Shown here piece after piece: positions 15,933 through 24,000 of a stretch of DNA of 28,812 nucleotides (positions are counted from its first letter, which is position 1; every line of letters begins with the position of its first letter). The notes under the pieces were generated by a model, which saw only the letters and a list, made by a program, of their open reading frames with translations, ran no database searches and was not told the origin of the DNA. Source of the DNA: Rhodospirillaceae bacterium (GTDB taxonomy: Bacteria; Pseudomonadota; Alphaproteobacteria; Rhodospirillales; 2-02-FULL-58-16); NCBI GenBank assembly GCA_013349695.1, contig DUZD01000007.1, positions 1 through 28,812 of the forward strand, written 5' to 3'. The position numbers were made by a program, and so were the translations under genes.

Positions 15933-16706
15933 ATGAATTTCCTGCAACCCATCGGCCGGATTTTCCTGGCCTTTCTGGCCACCACCGGACACCTGACCAT
16001 TTTCACGGTTGCCGCCATCGGCAGTTGTGTCCGGCCGCCGTATTATCCGCGCATGATCCTCCGTCAGATGCTCGACATCGGTTATTTTTCCCTTCCCGTG
16101 GTCGGCTTGACGGCGCTTTTTGCCGGCATGGTGCTGGCCCTGCAAAGCTATACCGGTTTCGCCCGTTTTTCGGCCGAGGGCGCGGTCGCCAACGTGGTGG
16201 TTCTGTCGATCACCCGCGAACTGGGTCCGGTGCTGGCGGGGCTGATGGTGGCCGGACGGATCGGCGCTTCCATGGCCGCCGAAATCGGCACCATGCGGGT
16301 GACCGAGCAGATCGACGCCCTGACCACGCTTAGCACCAACCCGTTGAAATATCTTGTCGTCCCGCGCCTTATCGCCGGGCTGACGATGTTTCCGTTCCTG
16401 GTTCTGGTCGCCGACGTCATCGGCGTCTTCGGCGGTTACATGGTCGCCGTCTATAAACTTGGCTTCAACGCCTCGAATTATATCCAGCGTACCTACGATT
16501 TTCTGCAGGCCGAAGATGTTAATTCCGGGTTGGTCAAGGCCGCCGTCTTCGGCATCATCGTCGCCTTGATGGGGTGCTACCACGGCTACCATTCCAAGGG
16601 CGGCGCCCAGGGGGTTGGCGCGGCGACCACCAACGCGGTGGTTTCGGCCTGCATCCTGATCCTTTGTTTCGACTACATGCTGACCGAAATGTTTTTCGCC
16701 AAATGA
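15933..16706 (+). CDS. mlaE: MlaE-type lipid-transport ABC permease
   Basis: The 257-residue polytopic protein belongs to the MlaE/YrbE permease family (DUF140), which moves phospholipids between the inner and outer membranes. The conserved cytoplasmic-coupling segment ELGPVLAGLMVAGRIG is clear, followed by AAEIGTMRVTEQIDAL. Predicted helices start near residues 50, 85, 145, 195 and 235. It begins on the base after the alr stop and overlaps mlaF by ATGA, so alr-mlaE-mlaF are likely co-transcribed. MlaD, the substrate-binding MCE subunit usually next in line, is missing, as are MlaB and MlaC. The transported lipid and direction are not shown by the sequence. Confidence 0.93.
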   Translation: MNFLQPIGRIFLAFLATTGHLTIFTVAAIGSCVRPPYYPRMILRQMLDIGYFSLPVVGLTALFAGMVLALQSYTGFARFSAEGAVANVVVLSITRELGPVLAGLMVAGRIGASMAAEIGTMRVTEQIDALTTLSTNPLKYLVVPRLIAGLTMFPFLVLVADVIGVFGGYMVAVYKLGFNASNYIQRTYDFLQAEDVNSGLVKAAVFGIIVALMGCYHGYHSKGGAQGVGAATTNAVVSACILILCFDYMLTEMFFAK

Positions 16707-17479
16707 CCGAATCCACTCCCAAGATCCGGCTCCGCGGCGTGCATAAGGCGTTCGCCGCGAAAGTCATCCTCAACGGCATGGACCTGGATGTGGGCGTCGG
16801 CGAATCGGTGGTCGTCATCGGCGGCTCCGGCACCGGTAAATCGGTGATGCTGAAATGCATATTGGGACTTTTGAAACCCGAACGGGGCAGCATCGAGGTG
16901 GACGGCAAGGAGGTGCTCGGCATCGGGCAGAAGGAACGCGAACGCGTCAACAACAAAATCGGCATGCTGTTCCAAGGAGCGGCGCTGTTCGACAGCCTGC
17001 CGGTATGGGAGAACGTCGCCTTCGGACTGCTCGCCCAGCACTTGGTATCGCGCCCGCAAGCCAAGGAGGTCGCCTTGTCCAAGCTGGCGCAAGTCGGCCT
17101 TGGCGCCGACGTCGGCGAACTGTGGCCGTCGGAGCTTTCCGGCGGCATGCAAAAGCGCGTCGCCTTGGCCCGCGCCATCGCCGCCGATCCCGAGATCATC
17201 TTTTTCGACGAGCCGACGACCGGCCTCGATCCGATCATGGCCGATGTCATCAACGACCTGATCGTCAAAATCACCCGCGAGGTCGGCGCCACGGCGCTTT
17301 CCATCACCCACGACATGGCGAGCGCGCGCAAGATCGCCAACCGCATCGCCATGCTGTACGAGGGTAGGATCGTCTGGGCCGGCCCGACCTCCAAGATCGA
17401 CGAATCCGGTGACGCCCGCGTCGACCAGTTCATCAATGGCCATGCCGATGGGCCGATCAAAATGGCGGTCAGGGCGTGA
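16703..17479 (+). CDS. mlaF: MlaF-type lipid-transport ABC ATPase
   Basis: The ATPase partner of MlaE, 258 residues. Walker A is GGSGTGKS (40-47), the signature is ELSGGMQKRVALARA, Walker B is IIFFDEPTTGLDP and the H-loop lies in SITHDM. These details, notably SGGMQKR and the Q-loop MLFQGAALFDSL, are characteristic of the Mla/Ttg2A group. The start is the ATG at 16703, overlapping the mlaE stop; a longer frame upstream lies inside mlaE and is rejected. After a 90-base spacer comes radA, so the Mla-type transporter is represented here only by its two core membrane-complex subunits. Confidence 0.95.
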   Translation: MTESTPKIRLRGVHKAFAAKVILNGMDLDVGVGESVVVIGGSGTGKSVMLKCILGLLKPERGSIEVDGKEVLGIGQKERERVNNKIGMLFQGAALFDSLPVWENVAFGLLAQHLVSRPQAKEVALSKLAQVGLGADVGELWPSELSGGMQKRVALARAIAADPEIIFFDEPTTGLDPIMADVINDLIVKITREVGATALSITHDMASARKIANRIAMLYEGRIVWAGPTSKIDESGDARVDQFINGHADGPIKMAVRA

Positions 17480-17490
17480 GAGCCTGTTTG

Positions 17491-17565
17491 GGAAGCTCAT
17501 CACGGGGAGGCATGGATAATTTCGCGATCTCCCGGCAGGTCGTTACCGCCGTCTAGGGAGCTTCC
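17491..17565 (+). promoter_or_regulatory. Leader hairpin that could hide the radA ribosome site
   Basis: GGAAGCTC (17491-17498) is perfectly complementary to GAGCTTCC (17558-17565), with a nested GGGAG/CTCCC stem (17505-17509, 17529-17533). The right outer arm includes part of the AGGGAG ribosome site (17555-17560) of radA. Pairing would lower radA translation. Whether the fold forms in the cell is inference. Confidence 0.35.
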
Positions 17566-17569
17566 GCCT

Positions 17570-19018
17570 GTGGCCCGAAAAACCACGCAATACGTTTGTC
17601 AGGAATGCGGGGGCGCGCATCTGAAATGGAGCGGGCGCTGCGACGCCTGCGGGGCCTGGAACACCCTGATCGAGGAAGCCGCCCCGGAACAAACTCCGAA
17701 GGGGCTGGGGTCAAGGCGCGGCCGCAAAATCGCCTTCGTCGGCCTTGACGGCGAGCCCGGCGCGGCGCCGCGCCGGGCCAGCGGAATCAAGGAATTCGAC
17801 AGGGCCTGCGGCGGCGGCTTGGTTCCCGGCTCGGCGCTGCTGGTCGGCGGCGATCCGGGTATCGGCAAGTCCACACTGCTCTTGCAGGTAAGCGCGGCGT
17901 TGGCGGCAAACTTGAGCTGCGCCTACATTTCAGGCGAGGAGTCCATTGATCAGTTGCGGCTCAGGGCCAAACGGCTGGGTCTCGATAAAGCGCCGGTGCA
18001 ACTGGCCGCCGCCACCTCCGTGCGCGACATCGCCGCCGCCCTCGACGATCGCCAAGGCCCGGACGTGGTGGTGATCGACTCCATCCAGACCATGTTCGTC
18101 GATAGCCTCGAATCCGCTCCCGGCACGGTTGCCCAGGTCCGCACCTCGGCGCAAGAACTGATCAAGATAGCGAAAAAGAGAGGGTTTTGCGTGTTGTTGG
18201 TCGGCCACGTCACCAAGGATGGGCAAATCGCCGGGCCTAAGGTGTTGGAGCACATGGTCGACACGGTGCTTTACTTCGAGGGCGACCGCAGCCATCAATT
18301 CCGCATCCTGCGGTCGGTCAAGAACCGTTTCGGAGCGACCGACGAGATCGGCGTCTTCGAAATGACCGGCGCCGGGCTTGCCGAAATCGCCAATCCGTCC
18401 TCTCTTTTCCTCGCCGACCGGGAAGCGAACGTGAGCGGCGCCTGTGTCTTCGCCGGCATCGAGGGCACCCGGCCCTTATTGGTGGAAATTCAGGCCCTGA
18501 CCGCGTCAACGACGTTCGCCGCGCCGCGCCGCGCCGTGGTCGGCTGGGATTCGGGCCGGCTGGCGATGATCCTGGCGGTGCTGGAATCCCGCTCGGGCCT
18601 GGTGCTCGGCAATTCCGACGTCTACCTCAACGTCGCCGGCGGCCTGAGGATCACCGAGCCGGCCGCCGACCTGACGGTGGCGGCGGCGCTGGCATCATCC
18701 GCCAGCGGAGTGCCGGTGGCGGCCGGAACCGTGGTTTTCGGCGAGGTTGGTCTGTCGGGCGAGGTGCGGGTGGTGGCGCAAATGGATGCCCGGCTGAAGG
18801 AAGCGGGAAAGCTGGGTTTCACCAACGCGATCATTCCGAAAATGCCCGGCAAGCGGCGCCGGGATAAGTTGACGGGCGGACTGGAGATCCGGGAAATCCT
18901 CCATTTGTCGGACTTGCTCGCCTTGTTGCGGCCGACTGCCGGCGGCGGTCGCCGGAGCGGCAAGCAAGGGCAACGTTCCATGGATCATCCGAGCCGCGAA
19001 GGGGCGTCGCATGGATGA
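17570..19018 (+). CDS. radA: DNA repair protein RadA
   Basis: RadA is a RecA-like ATPase that aids branch migration and processing of recombination intermediates. Of its 482 residues, 10-27 form a C4 zinc finger (Cys10, Cys13, Cys24, Cys27). Walker A is GDPGIGKST (94-102), the RadA-specific KNRFG motif is at 251-255, and the C-terminal Lon-protease-like domain follows (about 280-450), with the expected lack of a protease active site. The GTG start at 17570 has AGGGAG 9 bases upstream and gives the normal N-terminus. The last residues (GKQGQRSMDHPSREGASHG) are a variable tail, and the stop overlaps cvpA by 8 bases. Confidence 0.97.
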   Translation: MARKTTQYVCQECGGAHLKWSGRCDACGAWNTLIEEAAPEQTPKGLGSRRGRKIAFVGLDGEPGAAPRRASGIKEFDRACGGGLVPGSALLVGGDPGIGKSTLLLQVSAALAANLSCAYISGEESIDQLRLRAKRLGLDKAPVQLAAATSVRDIAAALDDRQGPDVVVIDSIQTMFVDSLESAPGTVAQVRTSAQELIKIAKKRGFCVLLVGHVTKDGQIAGPKVLEHMVDTVLYFEGDRSHQFRILRSVKNRFGATDEIGVFEMTGAGLAEIANPSSLFLADREANVSGACVFAGIEGTRPLLVEIQALTASTTFAAPRRAVVGWDSGRLAMILAVLESRSGLVLGNSDVYLNVAGGLRITEPAADLTVAAALASSASGVPVAAGTVVFGEVGLSGEVRVVAQMDARLKEAGKLGFTNAIIPKMPGKRRRDKLTGGLEIREILHLSDLLALLRPTAGGGRRSGKQGQRSMDHPSREGASHG

Positions 19019-19718
19019 TCTCAACGTCAATTTCATCGATATCGGCATCGCTGTCGTTTTGTTGATCTCGGCTCTATTGGCCTTCATGCGCGGTTTCGTT
19101 CACGAGGTCCTGTCCATCGGCGGCTGGATCGGCGCCGTCTTCGCCACCATCCACGGCCTTCCTCAGTTCAGGCCCTACGTTGGCGAGTGGATTGCAAACG
19201 ACTTCGTCGCCGACCTGACGGCGGGGGCGATCATCTTCGTTTCCACGTTGGTGATTTTGTCTCTTTTCACTAGAAGCTTCTCGAAACGGATTCGGGGCAG
19301 CGCTCTGAATGCTCTTGACCGCTCTTTGGGGTTTTTGTTTGGTCTGCTCCGCGGCGCCATTGTGATCTGCCTTGCCTATATAAGTTATGAAATAATAATG
19401 CCGCCGCCGGAACAGCCCGAGAAGGGAGCCGGGGAGGAGGTCGAGGAACAGCGGCCGGAATGGCTGCTGTCCGCCCGCGGTTTGCCGCTCGTCCAGACGG
19501 GGGCGGAACTGTTGAAATCCCTGGTTCCCGATGACGCCGGCGGCGCCATGGAAACCGCCCGCGAGGCCCGGGAAAAAGCACGGAAGCTGCTTGAAAACCA
19601 GAAGATATTGCACGAAATGATCATACCAGAGGTTAAAAGCAAGAAACCGAATGCCGATTCCGGGTATGGCCGGAGTGAACGCCGGTCCATGGATCGGTTG
19701 ATCGACAGCAGCCGATGA
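19011..19718 (+). CDS. cvpA: CvpA family membrane protein
   Basis: CvpA-family inner-membrane protein of 235 residues with four predicted transmembrane helices (about 8-25, 33-50, 66-86 and 105-125) and a long charged cytoplasmic or periplasmic tail. The motif FMRGFVHEVLSIGGWIGA near residues 25-42 and the NALDRSLGFLFGLLRG segment define the family. CvpA was named for a role in colicin V production in E. coli, where it lies just upstream of purF as here; its molecular function is not settled. The gene overlaps radA by 8 bases and is followed after 13 bases by purF, so co-transcription is likely. The tail beyond residue 130 is lineage-specific. Confidence 0.92.
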   Translation: MDDLNVNFIDIGIAVVLLISALLAFMRGFVHEVLSIGGWIGAVFATIHGLPQFRPYVGEWIANDFVADLTAGAIIFVSTLVILSLFTRSFSKRIRGSALNALDRSLGFLFGLLRGAIVICLAYISYEIIMPPPEQPEKGAGEEVEEQRPEWLLSARGLPLVQTGAELLKSLVPDDAGGAMETAREAREKARKLLENQKILHEMIIPEVKSKKPNADSGYGRSERRSMDRLIDSSR

Positions 19719-19731
19719 ATGGAAGGTTGCC

Positions 19732-21186
19732 ATGACCAAACCCCGCCGGCATGACAACGACCGCTTTCACGACGAATGCGGCATTTTCGGCATCTTCGGC
19801 CACCCCGAAGCCAGTGCCCACGCCGCCCTCGGCCTTCATGCCCTGCAACATCGGGGTCAGGAGGCGGCCGGGATCGTAGCCTATAACGGCGAGCATTTCC
19901 GTTCCCACCGGGCGCTCGGCCTGGTTGGCGACAATTTCAGTTCCGAAGAAGTTATCCGCAGGCTTCCCGGCGCCATGGCCATTGGCCACGTGCGTTATTC
20001 CACCACCGGCGAGACGGTCCTGCGCAACGTCCAGCCGCTGTTCGCCGATTATGAGTTCGGTGGCCTTGCCATCGCCCATAACGGAAATCTCACCAACGCT
20101 TACGCGGCCCGCAAGTCGCTGGTCCGGCGCGGCTGCATCTTCCAGTCGACGTCGGATACCGAAACCATCATCCACCTGATCGCCATCAGTCACTATTCGA
20201 CGGTGGTCGACCGCATGATCGACGCCCTGCGCCAGTTGGAGGGGGCCTATTCCCTGGTCGCGCTGACCCGCGAGAATCTGATCGGGGTGCGCGATTCGCT
20301 GGGCATCCGGCCGTTGGTGTTGGGACGTTTCGGCGAGGCCTACATCCTCGCCTCGGAGACCTGCGCGCTCGACATCATCGGCGCCGAGTTCGTGCGCGAC
20401 GTGGAGCCGGGAGAGATCATCGTCATCGACGACAAGGGCCTGCGCAGCATCAAGCCATTCGCCAAGGCGCGGTCCCGGTTCTGCATCTTCGAATACATCT
20501 ACTTTGCCCGCCCCGACAGCGTCGTCTTGGGCAAAAACGTCTATGAGGTCCGCAAACGAATCGGCGCCGAGCTTGCCCGTGAAAGCCACGTTGACGCGGA
20601 TCTGGTGGTGCCTGTTCCCGATTCCGGCGTTCCCGCCGCCATCGGTTACGCCGAGCAGTCGGGCGTTCCTTTCGAAATCGGCATCATCCGCAACCACTAT
20701 GTGGGCCGGACCTTTATCGAACCCACCGACCGCATCCGCCATCTCGGCGTCAGGCTCAAGCACAACGCCAACGCCGCCTACCTCAGGGACAAACGGGTGA
20801 TCCTGATCGACGATTCCATCGTCCGCGGCACCACTTCGGTGAAGATCGTTGAAATGGTCCGCCGTGCCGGCGCCAGGGAAATCCACATGCGTATCTCCAG
20901 CCCGCCGATCAGGGAGTCCTGTTTCTACGGCATCGACACCCCCGATCGGGAGAAGTTGCTGGCCGCCCGCTACGATGTCGAGGCCATGGCCGGGCACATC
21001 GGCGCCGACACCTTGGCCTTTCTCTCTTTTGACGGCCTTTACCGTGCCGTTGGCGGTGCCGGGCGCGACGGTGAAAATCCCCAGTATTGCGACGCCTGCT
21101 TTTCGGGCGACTATCCCATCAAGCTGTCCGATCGCGAAGAAGGCCCGATTCCCCATCAGTTGTCGCTTCTGGCCGAGCCGGGTTAG
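19732..21186 (+). CDS. purF: Amidophosphoribosyltransferase
   Basis: PurF makes 5-phosphoribosylamine from PRPP and glutamine, the committed step of purine synthesis. The 484-residue enzyme starts with a short propeptide that must be cut before the nucleophile Cys16 (HDECGIFGIFG). The PRPP loop is VILIDDSIVRGTT (356-368). Cys251, Cys397, Cys453 and Cys456 match the four ligands of the [4Fe-4S] cluster of the Bacillus-type enzyme, so this is the oxygen-sensitive iron-sulfur form, unlike the cluster-free E. coli PurF. GAAGG precedes the ATG at 19732. It shares a probable operon with cvpA upstream and the SDR gene downstream (5-base gap). Confidence 0.97.
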   Translation: MTKPRRHDNDRFHDECGIFGIFGHPEASAHAALGLHALQHRGQEAAGIVAYNGEHFRSHRALGLVGDNFSSEEVIRRLPGAMAIGHVRYSTTGETVLRNVQPLFADYEFGGLAIAHNGNLTNAYAARKSLVRRGCIFQSTSDTETIIHLIAISHYSTVVDRMIDALRQLEGAYSLVALTRENLIGVRDSLGIRPLVLGRFGEAYILASETCALDIIGAEFVRDVEPGEIIVIDDKGLRSIKPFAKARSRFCIFEYIYFARPDSVVLGKNVYEVRKRIGAELARESHVDADLVVPVPDSGVPAAIGYAEQSGVPFEIGIIRNHYVGRTFIEPTDRIRHLGVRLKHNANAAYLRDKRVILIDDSIVRGTTSVKIVEMVRRAGAREIHMRISSPPIRESCFYGIDTPDREKLLAARYDVEAMAGHIGADTLAFLSFDGLYRAVGGAGRDGENPQYCDACFSGDYPIKLSDREEGPIPHQLSLLAEPG

Positions 21187-21191
21187 CGGCC

Positions 21192-21911
21192 ATGCCGGAC
21201 GCGCCCGGCCGGCGATTGCAAGGCCGCGTCGCCCTGGTCACCGGCGCGTCGCGCGGCATCGGCAGGGCGGTCGCCTTGCGTTACGCCAAGGAAGGGGCGC
21301 ATTTGGTTCTGACCGCCCGCACCCAAGGCGCCTTGGAAGAGCTGGACGACGAAATCCGCGGGTTGGGAAGCCAGGCCACCCTGGTGCCCGCCGACCTGAC
21401 CGATTTCGAGGCCATCGACCGGATGGGCGCGGCGGTGTTCGAACGGTTCAAGCGCCTCGACATCCTCGTCGGCAACGCCGCCTTGCTGGGAACCCTGAGC
21501 CCCATGGGCCATATCGATCCCGAGGACTGGGAACAAGTCTTGGCCCTCAACCTCACCGCGAACTGGCGGTTGATCCGCGGTTTCGATCCCTTGCTCAAGG
21601 CCTCGGAGGCTGGCCGCGCCATCTTCGTCACCTCCGAAGTCACCGATGGGGCTTGGCCCTATTGGGGGGCCTATGCCGTTTCCAAGGCGGGCTTGGAAAT
21701 GATGGTTCGAATCTATGCCGCCGAGGTGACCAAGACGAAAGTCCGGGTCAACCTCGTCAACCCCGGTGCCATCAAGTCGGCCCTGCGATCCCAGGCCTAC
21801 CCCGGAGAGGATCCGAAAATCGCCAAGAACCCGGAATGCATAACCGGCCTGTTCGTCGAACTGGCGTCACCAGCCTGCGGCCGTCACGGTGAAACGTTGT
21901 CGGCGGGTTGA
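21192..21911 (+). CDS. Short-chain dehydrogenase/reductase
   Basis: A classical SDR of 239 residues with a Rossmann fold. The cofactor motif is TGASRGIG (17-24), the structural NAG-like motif is GNAA (94-97), and the catalytic residues are Asn120, Ser148, Tyr161 and Lys165 (YAVSK). An arginine near the end of the second strand (TARTQ) suggests NADP(H). The substrate is unknown; the loop VTSEVTDGAWPYWGAY is not diagnostic. The ATG at 21192 starts 5 bases after purF and the order purF-SDR is, from memory, conserved in several alphaproteobacteria, which may only reflect an old operon. FabG-like activity is possible but the C-terminus lacks the standard FabG ending. Confidence 0.9.
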   Translation: MPDAPGRRLQGRVALVTGASRGIGRAVALRYAKEGAHLVLTARTQGALEELDDEIRGLGSQATLVPADLTDFEAIDRMGAAVFERFKRLDILVGNAALLGTLSPMGHIDPEDWEQVLALNLTANWRLIRGFDPLLKASEAGRAIFVTSEVTDGAWPYWGAYAVSKAGLEMMVRIYAAEVTKTKVRVNLVNPGAIKSALRSQAYPGEDPKIAKNPECITGLFVELASPACGRHGETLSAG

Positions 21912-21983
21912 ATCCGCACTACTTTGGACCGACACTGGCCGTCTTCCGAAACCCGTTTTTTTAAACAATCAAGGCCAACGACC

Positions 21984-23114
21984 ATGACCGCGGCCAAACG
22001 AGAACCCTGGCTGCTCACTCCCGGGCCATTGACCACCACCGCCGAAACCAAGAAGGCCATGCTCCACGACTGGGGCTCCAGGGACGAAGAATTCAACGAA
22101 ACCAACGCCCGCGTTCGGCGGCGCTTGCTGGCCATCGCCGGCGCCCAGGACAGCCATGTCTGCGTCACCCTCCAGGGCAGCGGCACCTTCATTGTCGAGG
22201 CGGCGATGGCGACGCTGATCCCCAGGGACGGCAAGTCGCTGGTCTTGATCAACGGCGCCTACGGCAAGCGCATGGCCAAAATCCTCGACTATCTGGGGCG
22301 GTCCTACGTCAGCCAGGAGACGCCGGAAGACACCCCTTGCGACGCCGGCGTCCTCGATCAGGCGCTGGCCGCCGATCCGGCCATCACCCACGTTCTTGTC
22401 GTCCACTGCGAAACCACTTCCGGTTTGCTCAATCCCGTCGAGGCCATCGCCGCCGTCACCGCCAAGCACCGGCGCGGCCTGATCATCGATTCCATGAGCA
22501 CCTTCGGAGCCCTTCCCCTCGATGTCAAATCGGTTCCTTGCGATGCCCTGATGGCGTCCACGAACAAATGCCTGGAAGGTGTTCCGGGCATGGGTTTCGC
22601 CCTCATCCGCCGGGCCGCCATCGAGCCGGCCAAAGGCAACGCCCATTCCCTGAGCCTCGACCTTTACGACCAGTGGACCGCCATGGAGAAGACCCGGCAG
22701 TGGCGCTTTACACCGCCCACGCACGTCATCGCCGCGTTCGACAAGGCTCTCGATCAGTTCGAGGCCGAGGGCGGCGTCAAGGGCCGCGGCGGCCGCTATG
22801 CCGACAACTGCCGTATTCTCGTCGGCGGAATGCGCGAAATGGGTTTCAAAACCCTGCTGCCGGACGAAATCCAGGCGCCCATCATCGTCACCTTTCTGAC
22901 CCCCGCCGATGCAAGGTTCGATTTCCAGGTCTTTTACGATTCGCTCAAGAATCGGGGTTACGTGATCTACCCCGGCAAACTGACGGTGGCCGACAGTTTC
23001 CGCATCGGCTGCATCGGCGCCTTGAGCGAAACCGAGATCCGGGGCGCCCTCGACGCCGTCCGCGCAACCATCGCCGAAATGGGGGTCGCCGACCGCGCCC
23101 CCGGCAATGGCTGA
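21984..23114 (+). CDS. phnW: 2-aminoethylphosphonate:pyruvate aminotransferase
   Basis: PhnW is a PLP class V aminotransferase that interconverts 2-aminoethylphosphonate plus pyruvate with phosphonoacetaldehyde plus alanine. The 376-residue length is standard. The opening LLTPGPLTTT and MLHDWGSRDEEF are hallmarks; Asp169 (IIDSMSTFGA) and the PLP lysine Lys195 (ASTNKCLEGVPG) fit the known active site. The ATG at 21984 is chosen because AAGG precedes it and the family N-terminus matches; a frame open from 21924 is not needed. No phnX, phnA/phnY, pepM or phosphonate transporter is nearby, so breakdown versus synthesis cannot be decided. A related aminotransferase with another substrate remains possible. 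Confidence 0.9.
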   Translation: MTAAKREPWLLTPGPLTTTAETKKAMLHDWGSRDEEFNETNARVRRRLLAIAGAQDSHVCVTLQGSGTFIVEAAMATLIPRDGKSLVLINGAYGKRMAKILDYLGRSYVSQETPEDTPCDAGVLDQALAADPAITHVLVVHCETTSGLLNPVEAIAAVTAKHRRGLIIDSMSTFGALPLDVKSVPCDALMASTNKCLEGVPGMGFALIRRAAIEPAKGNAHSLSLDLYDQWTAMEKTRQWRFTPPTHVIAAFDKALDQFEAEGGVKGRGGRYADNCRILVGGMREMGFKTLLPDEIQAPIIVTFLTPADARFDFQVFYDSLKNRGYVIYPGKLTVADSFRIGCIGALSETEIRGALDAVRATIAEMGVADRAPGNG

Positions 23115-23198
23115 CTCGTCCGGCCCGGTGGCGCTGGCACGGCGCCGCTTCGCCTTATAGAATGAGCGTTGAGGTTTTTTTTGGGGCGATTCGCATCC

Positions 23199-23990
23199 AT
23201 GCCTACCGTCATATCCGCCGCCGCCGTGGCCGCCGCCCGAATCCGCACTTACGGATCACCGCCGTTGACGGTGCTGGTTTTTTTGTTCCTGGTTCTGTCG
23301 CCGCCGCCGGCGATGGCCGAGCCGGACGACGGCTTCGCCGAAAAACGCGCCGAAATGATCGCCGTCATCTCCGCCCTGGCGAAGAGAATCGGCAAGGTCT
23401 CCGGCAAGGGGGTTATGGACGAAGGGGTCATGGAAGTCATGGCCCGGGTGCCCCGTCACGAGTTCGTGCCCGAAGAGCGGCGCGACGACGCCTATGACAA
23501 CCGTCCCTTGCCGATCGGTTTCGGCCAGACCATTTCGCAACCCTATATCGTCGCCCTGATGACCGACTTGCTTGTCCTTGCCCCCGGCGCCAGCGTCTTG
23601 GAAGTGGGCACCGGGTCGGGATATCAGGCGGCGGTGCTGGCGGAACTGGCGCGGCGGGTTTTCACCATCGAAATCATTGACGAACTGGGGGAGCTGGCAA
23701 AAAAGCGCTTGGCCGGACTCGGCTATGCCAACATCCGCGCCCGCGTCGGCGACGGCTACTACGGCTGGCCGGAAGGGGCTCCTTTCGACGCCATTATCGT
23801 CACCGCCGCCGCCAGCCATATCCCGCCGCCCTTGATCCAACAGCTCAAGCCCGGCGGGCGAATGGTCATTCCCGTCGGCGAATGGTTTGACGTCCAATAC
23901 CTGACGCTGATCGAAAAGAACGCGGAAGGAGAAATCATCATCAGCCAGCTGTTGCCCGTGGCGTTCGTGCCCTTGACCGGCGAGCACTGA
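23199..23990 (+). CDS. pcm: Protein-L-isoaspartate O-methyltransferase with export signal
   Basis: PCMT uses S-adenosylmethionine to methylate isoaspartyl residues and start their repair. The catalytic domain (about residues 50-263) shows PRHEFVPEE, the family segment PLPIGFGQTISQPYIVALM and the AdoMet loop VLEVGTGSGYQA. It carries an N-terminal leader: a basic stretch, a hydrophobic run (LTVLVFLFLVL) and PPPAMA before EPDDGF, which looks like a Sec signal peptide cut near residue 41. The ATG at 23199 is chosen with GGGGCG upstream; a TTG at 23169 would add 10 residues without changing the leader. Cytoplasmic PCMT lacks this leader. Ten bases later a membrane spermidine-synthase-like gene starts, suggesting a two-gene unit. 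Confidence 0.9.
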   Translation: MPTVISAAAVAAARIRTYGSPPLTVLVFLFLVLSPPPAMAEPDDGFAEKRAEMIAVISALAKRIGKVSGKGVMDEGVMEVMARVPRHEFVPEERRDDAYDNRPLPIGFGQTISQPYIVALMTDLLVLAPGASVLEVGTGSGYQAAVLAELARRVFTIEIIDELGELAKKRLAGLGYANIRARVGDGYYGWPEGAPFDAIIVTAAASHIPPPLIQQLKPGGRMVIPVGEWFDVQYLTLIEKNAEGEIIISQLLPVAFVPLTGEH

Positions 23991-24000
23991 AGGATAGGCT

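Noticed and set aside
19633..21156. Minus-strand ORF of 507 codons opposite purF
   Set aside because: It is the antisense shadow of purF, which has all catalytic and cluster-binding residues.
23115..23198. Promoter of the PCMT gene (CTGGCA...TATAGA)
   Set aside because: Spacing is 16 but both boxes match poorly; not distinguishable from chance.
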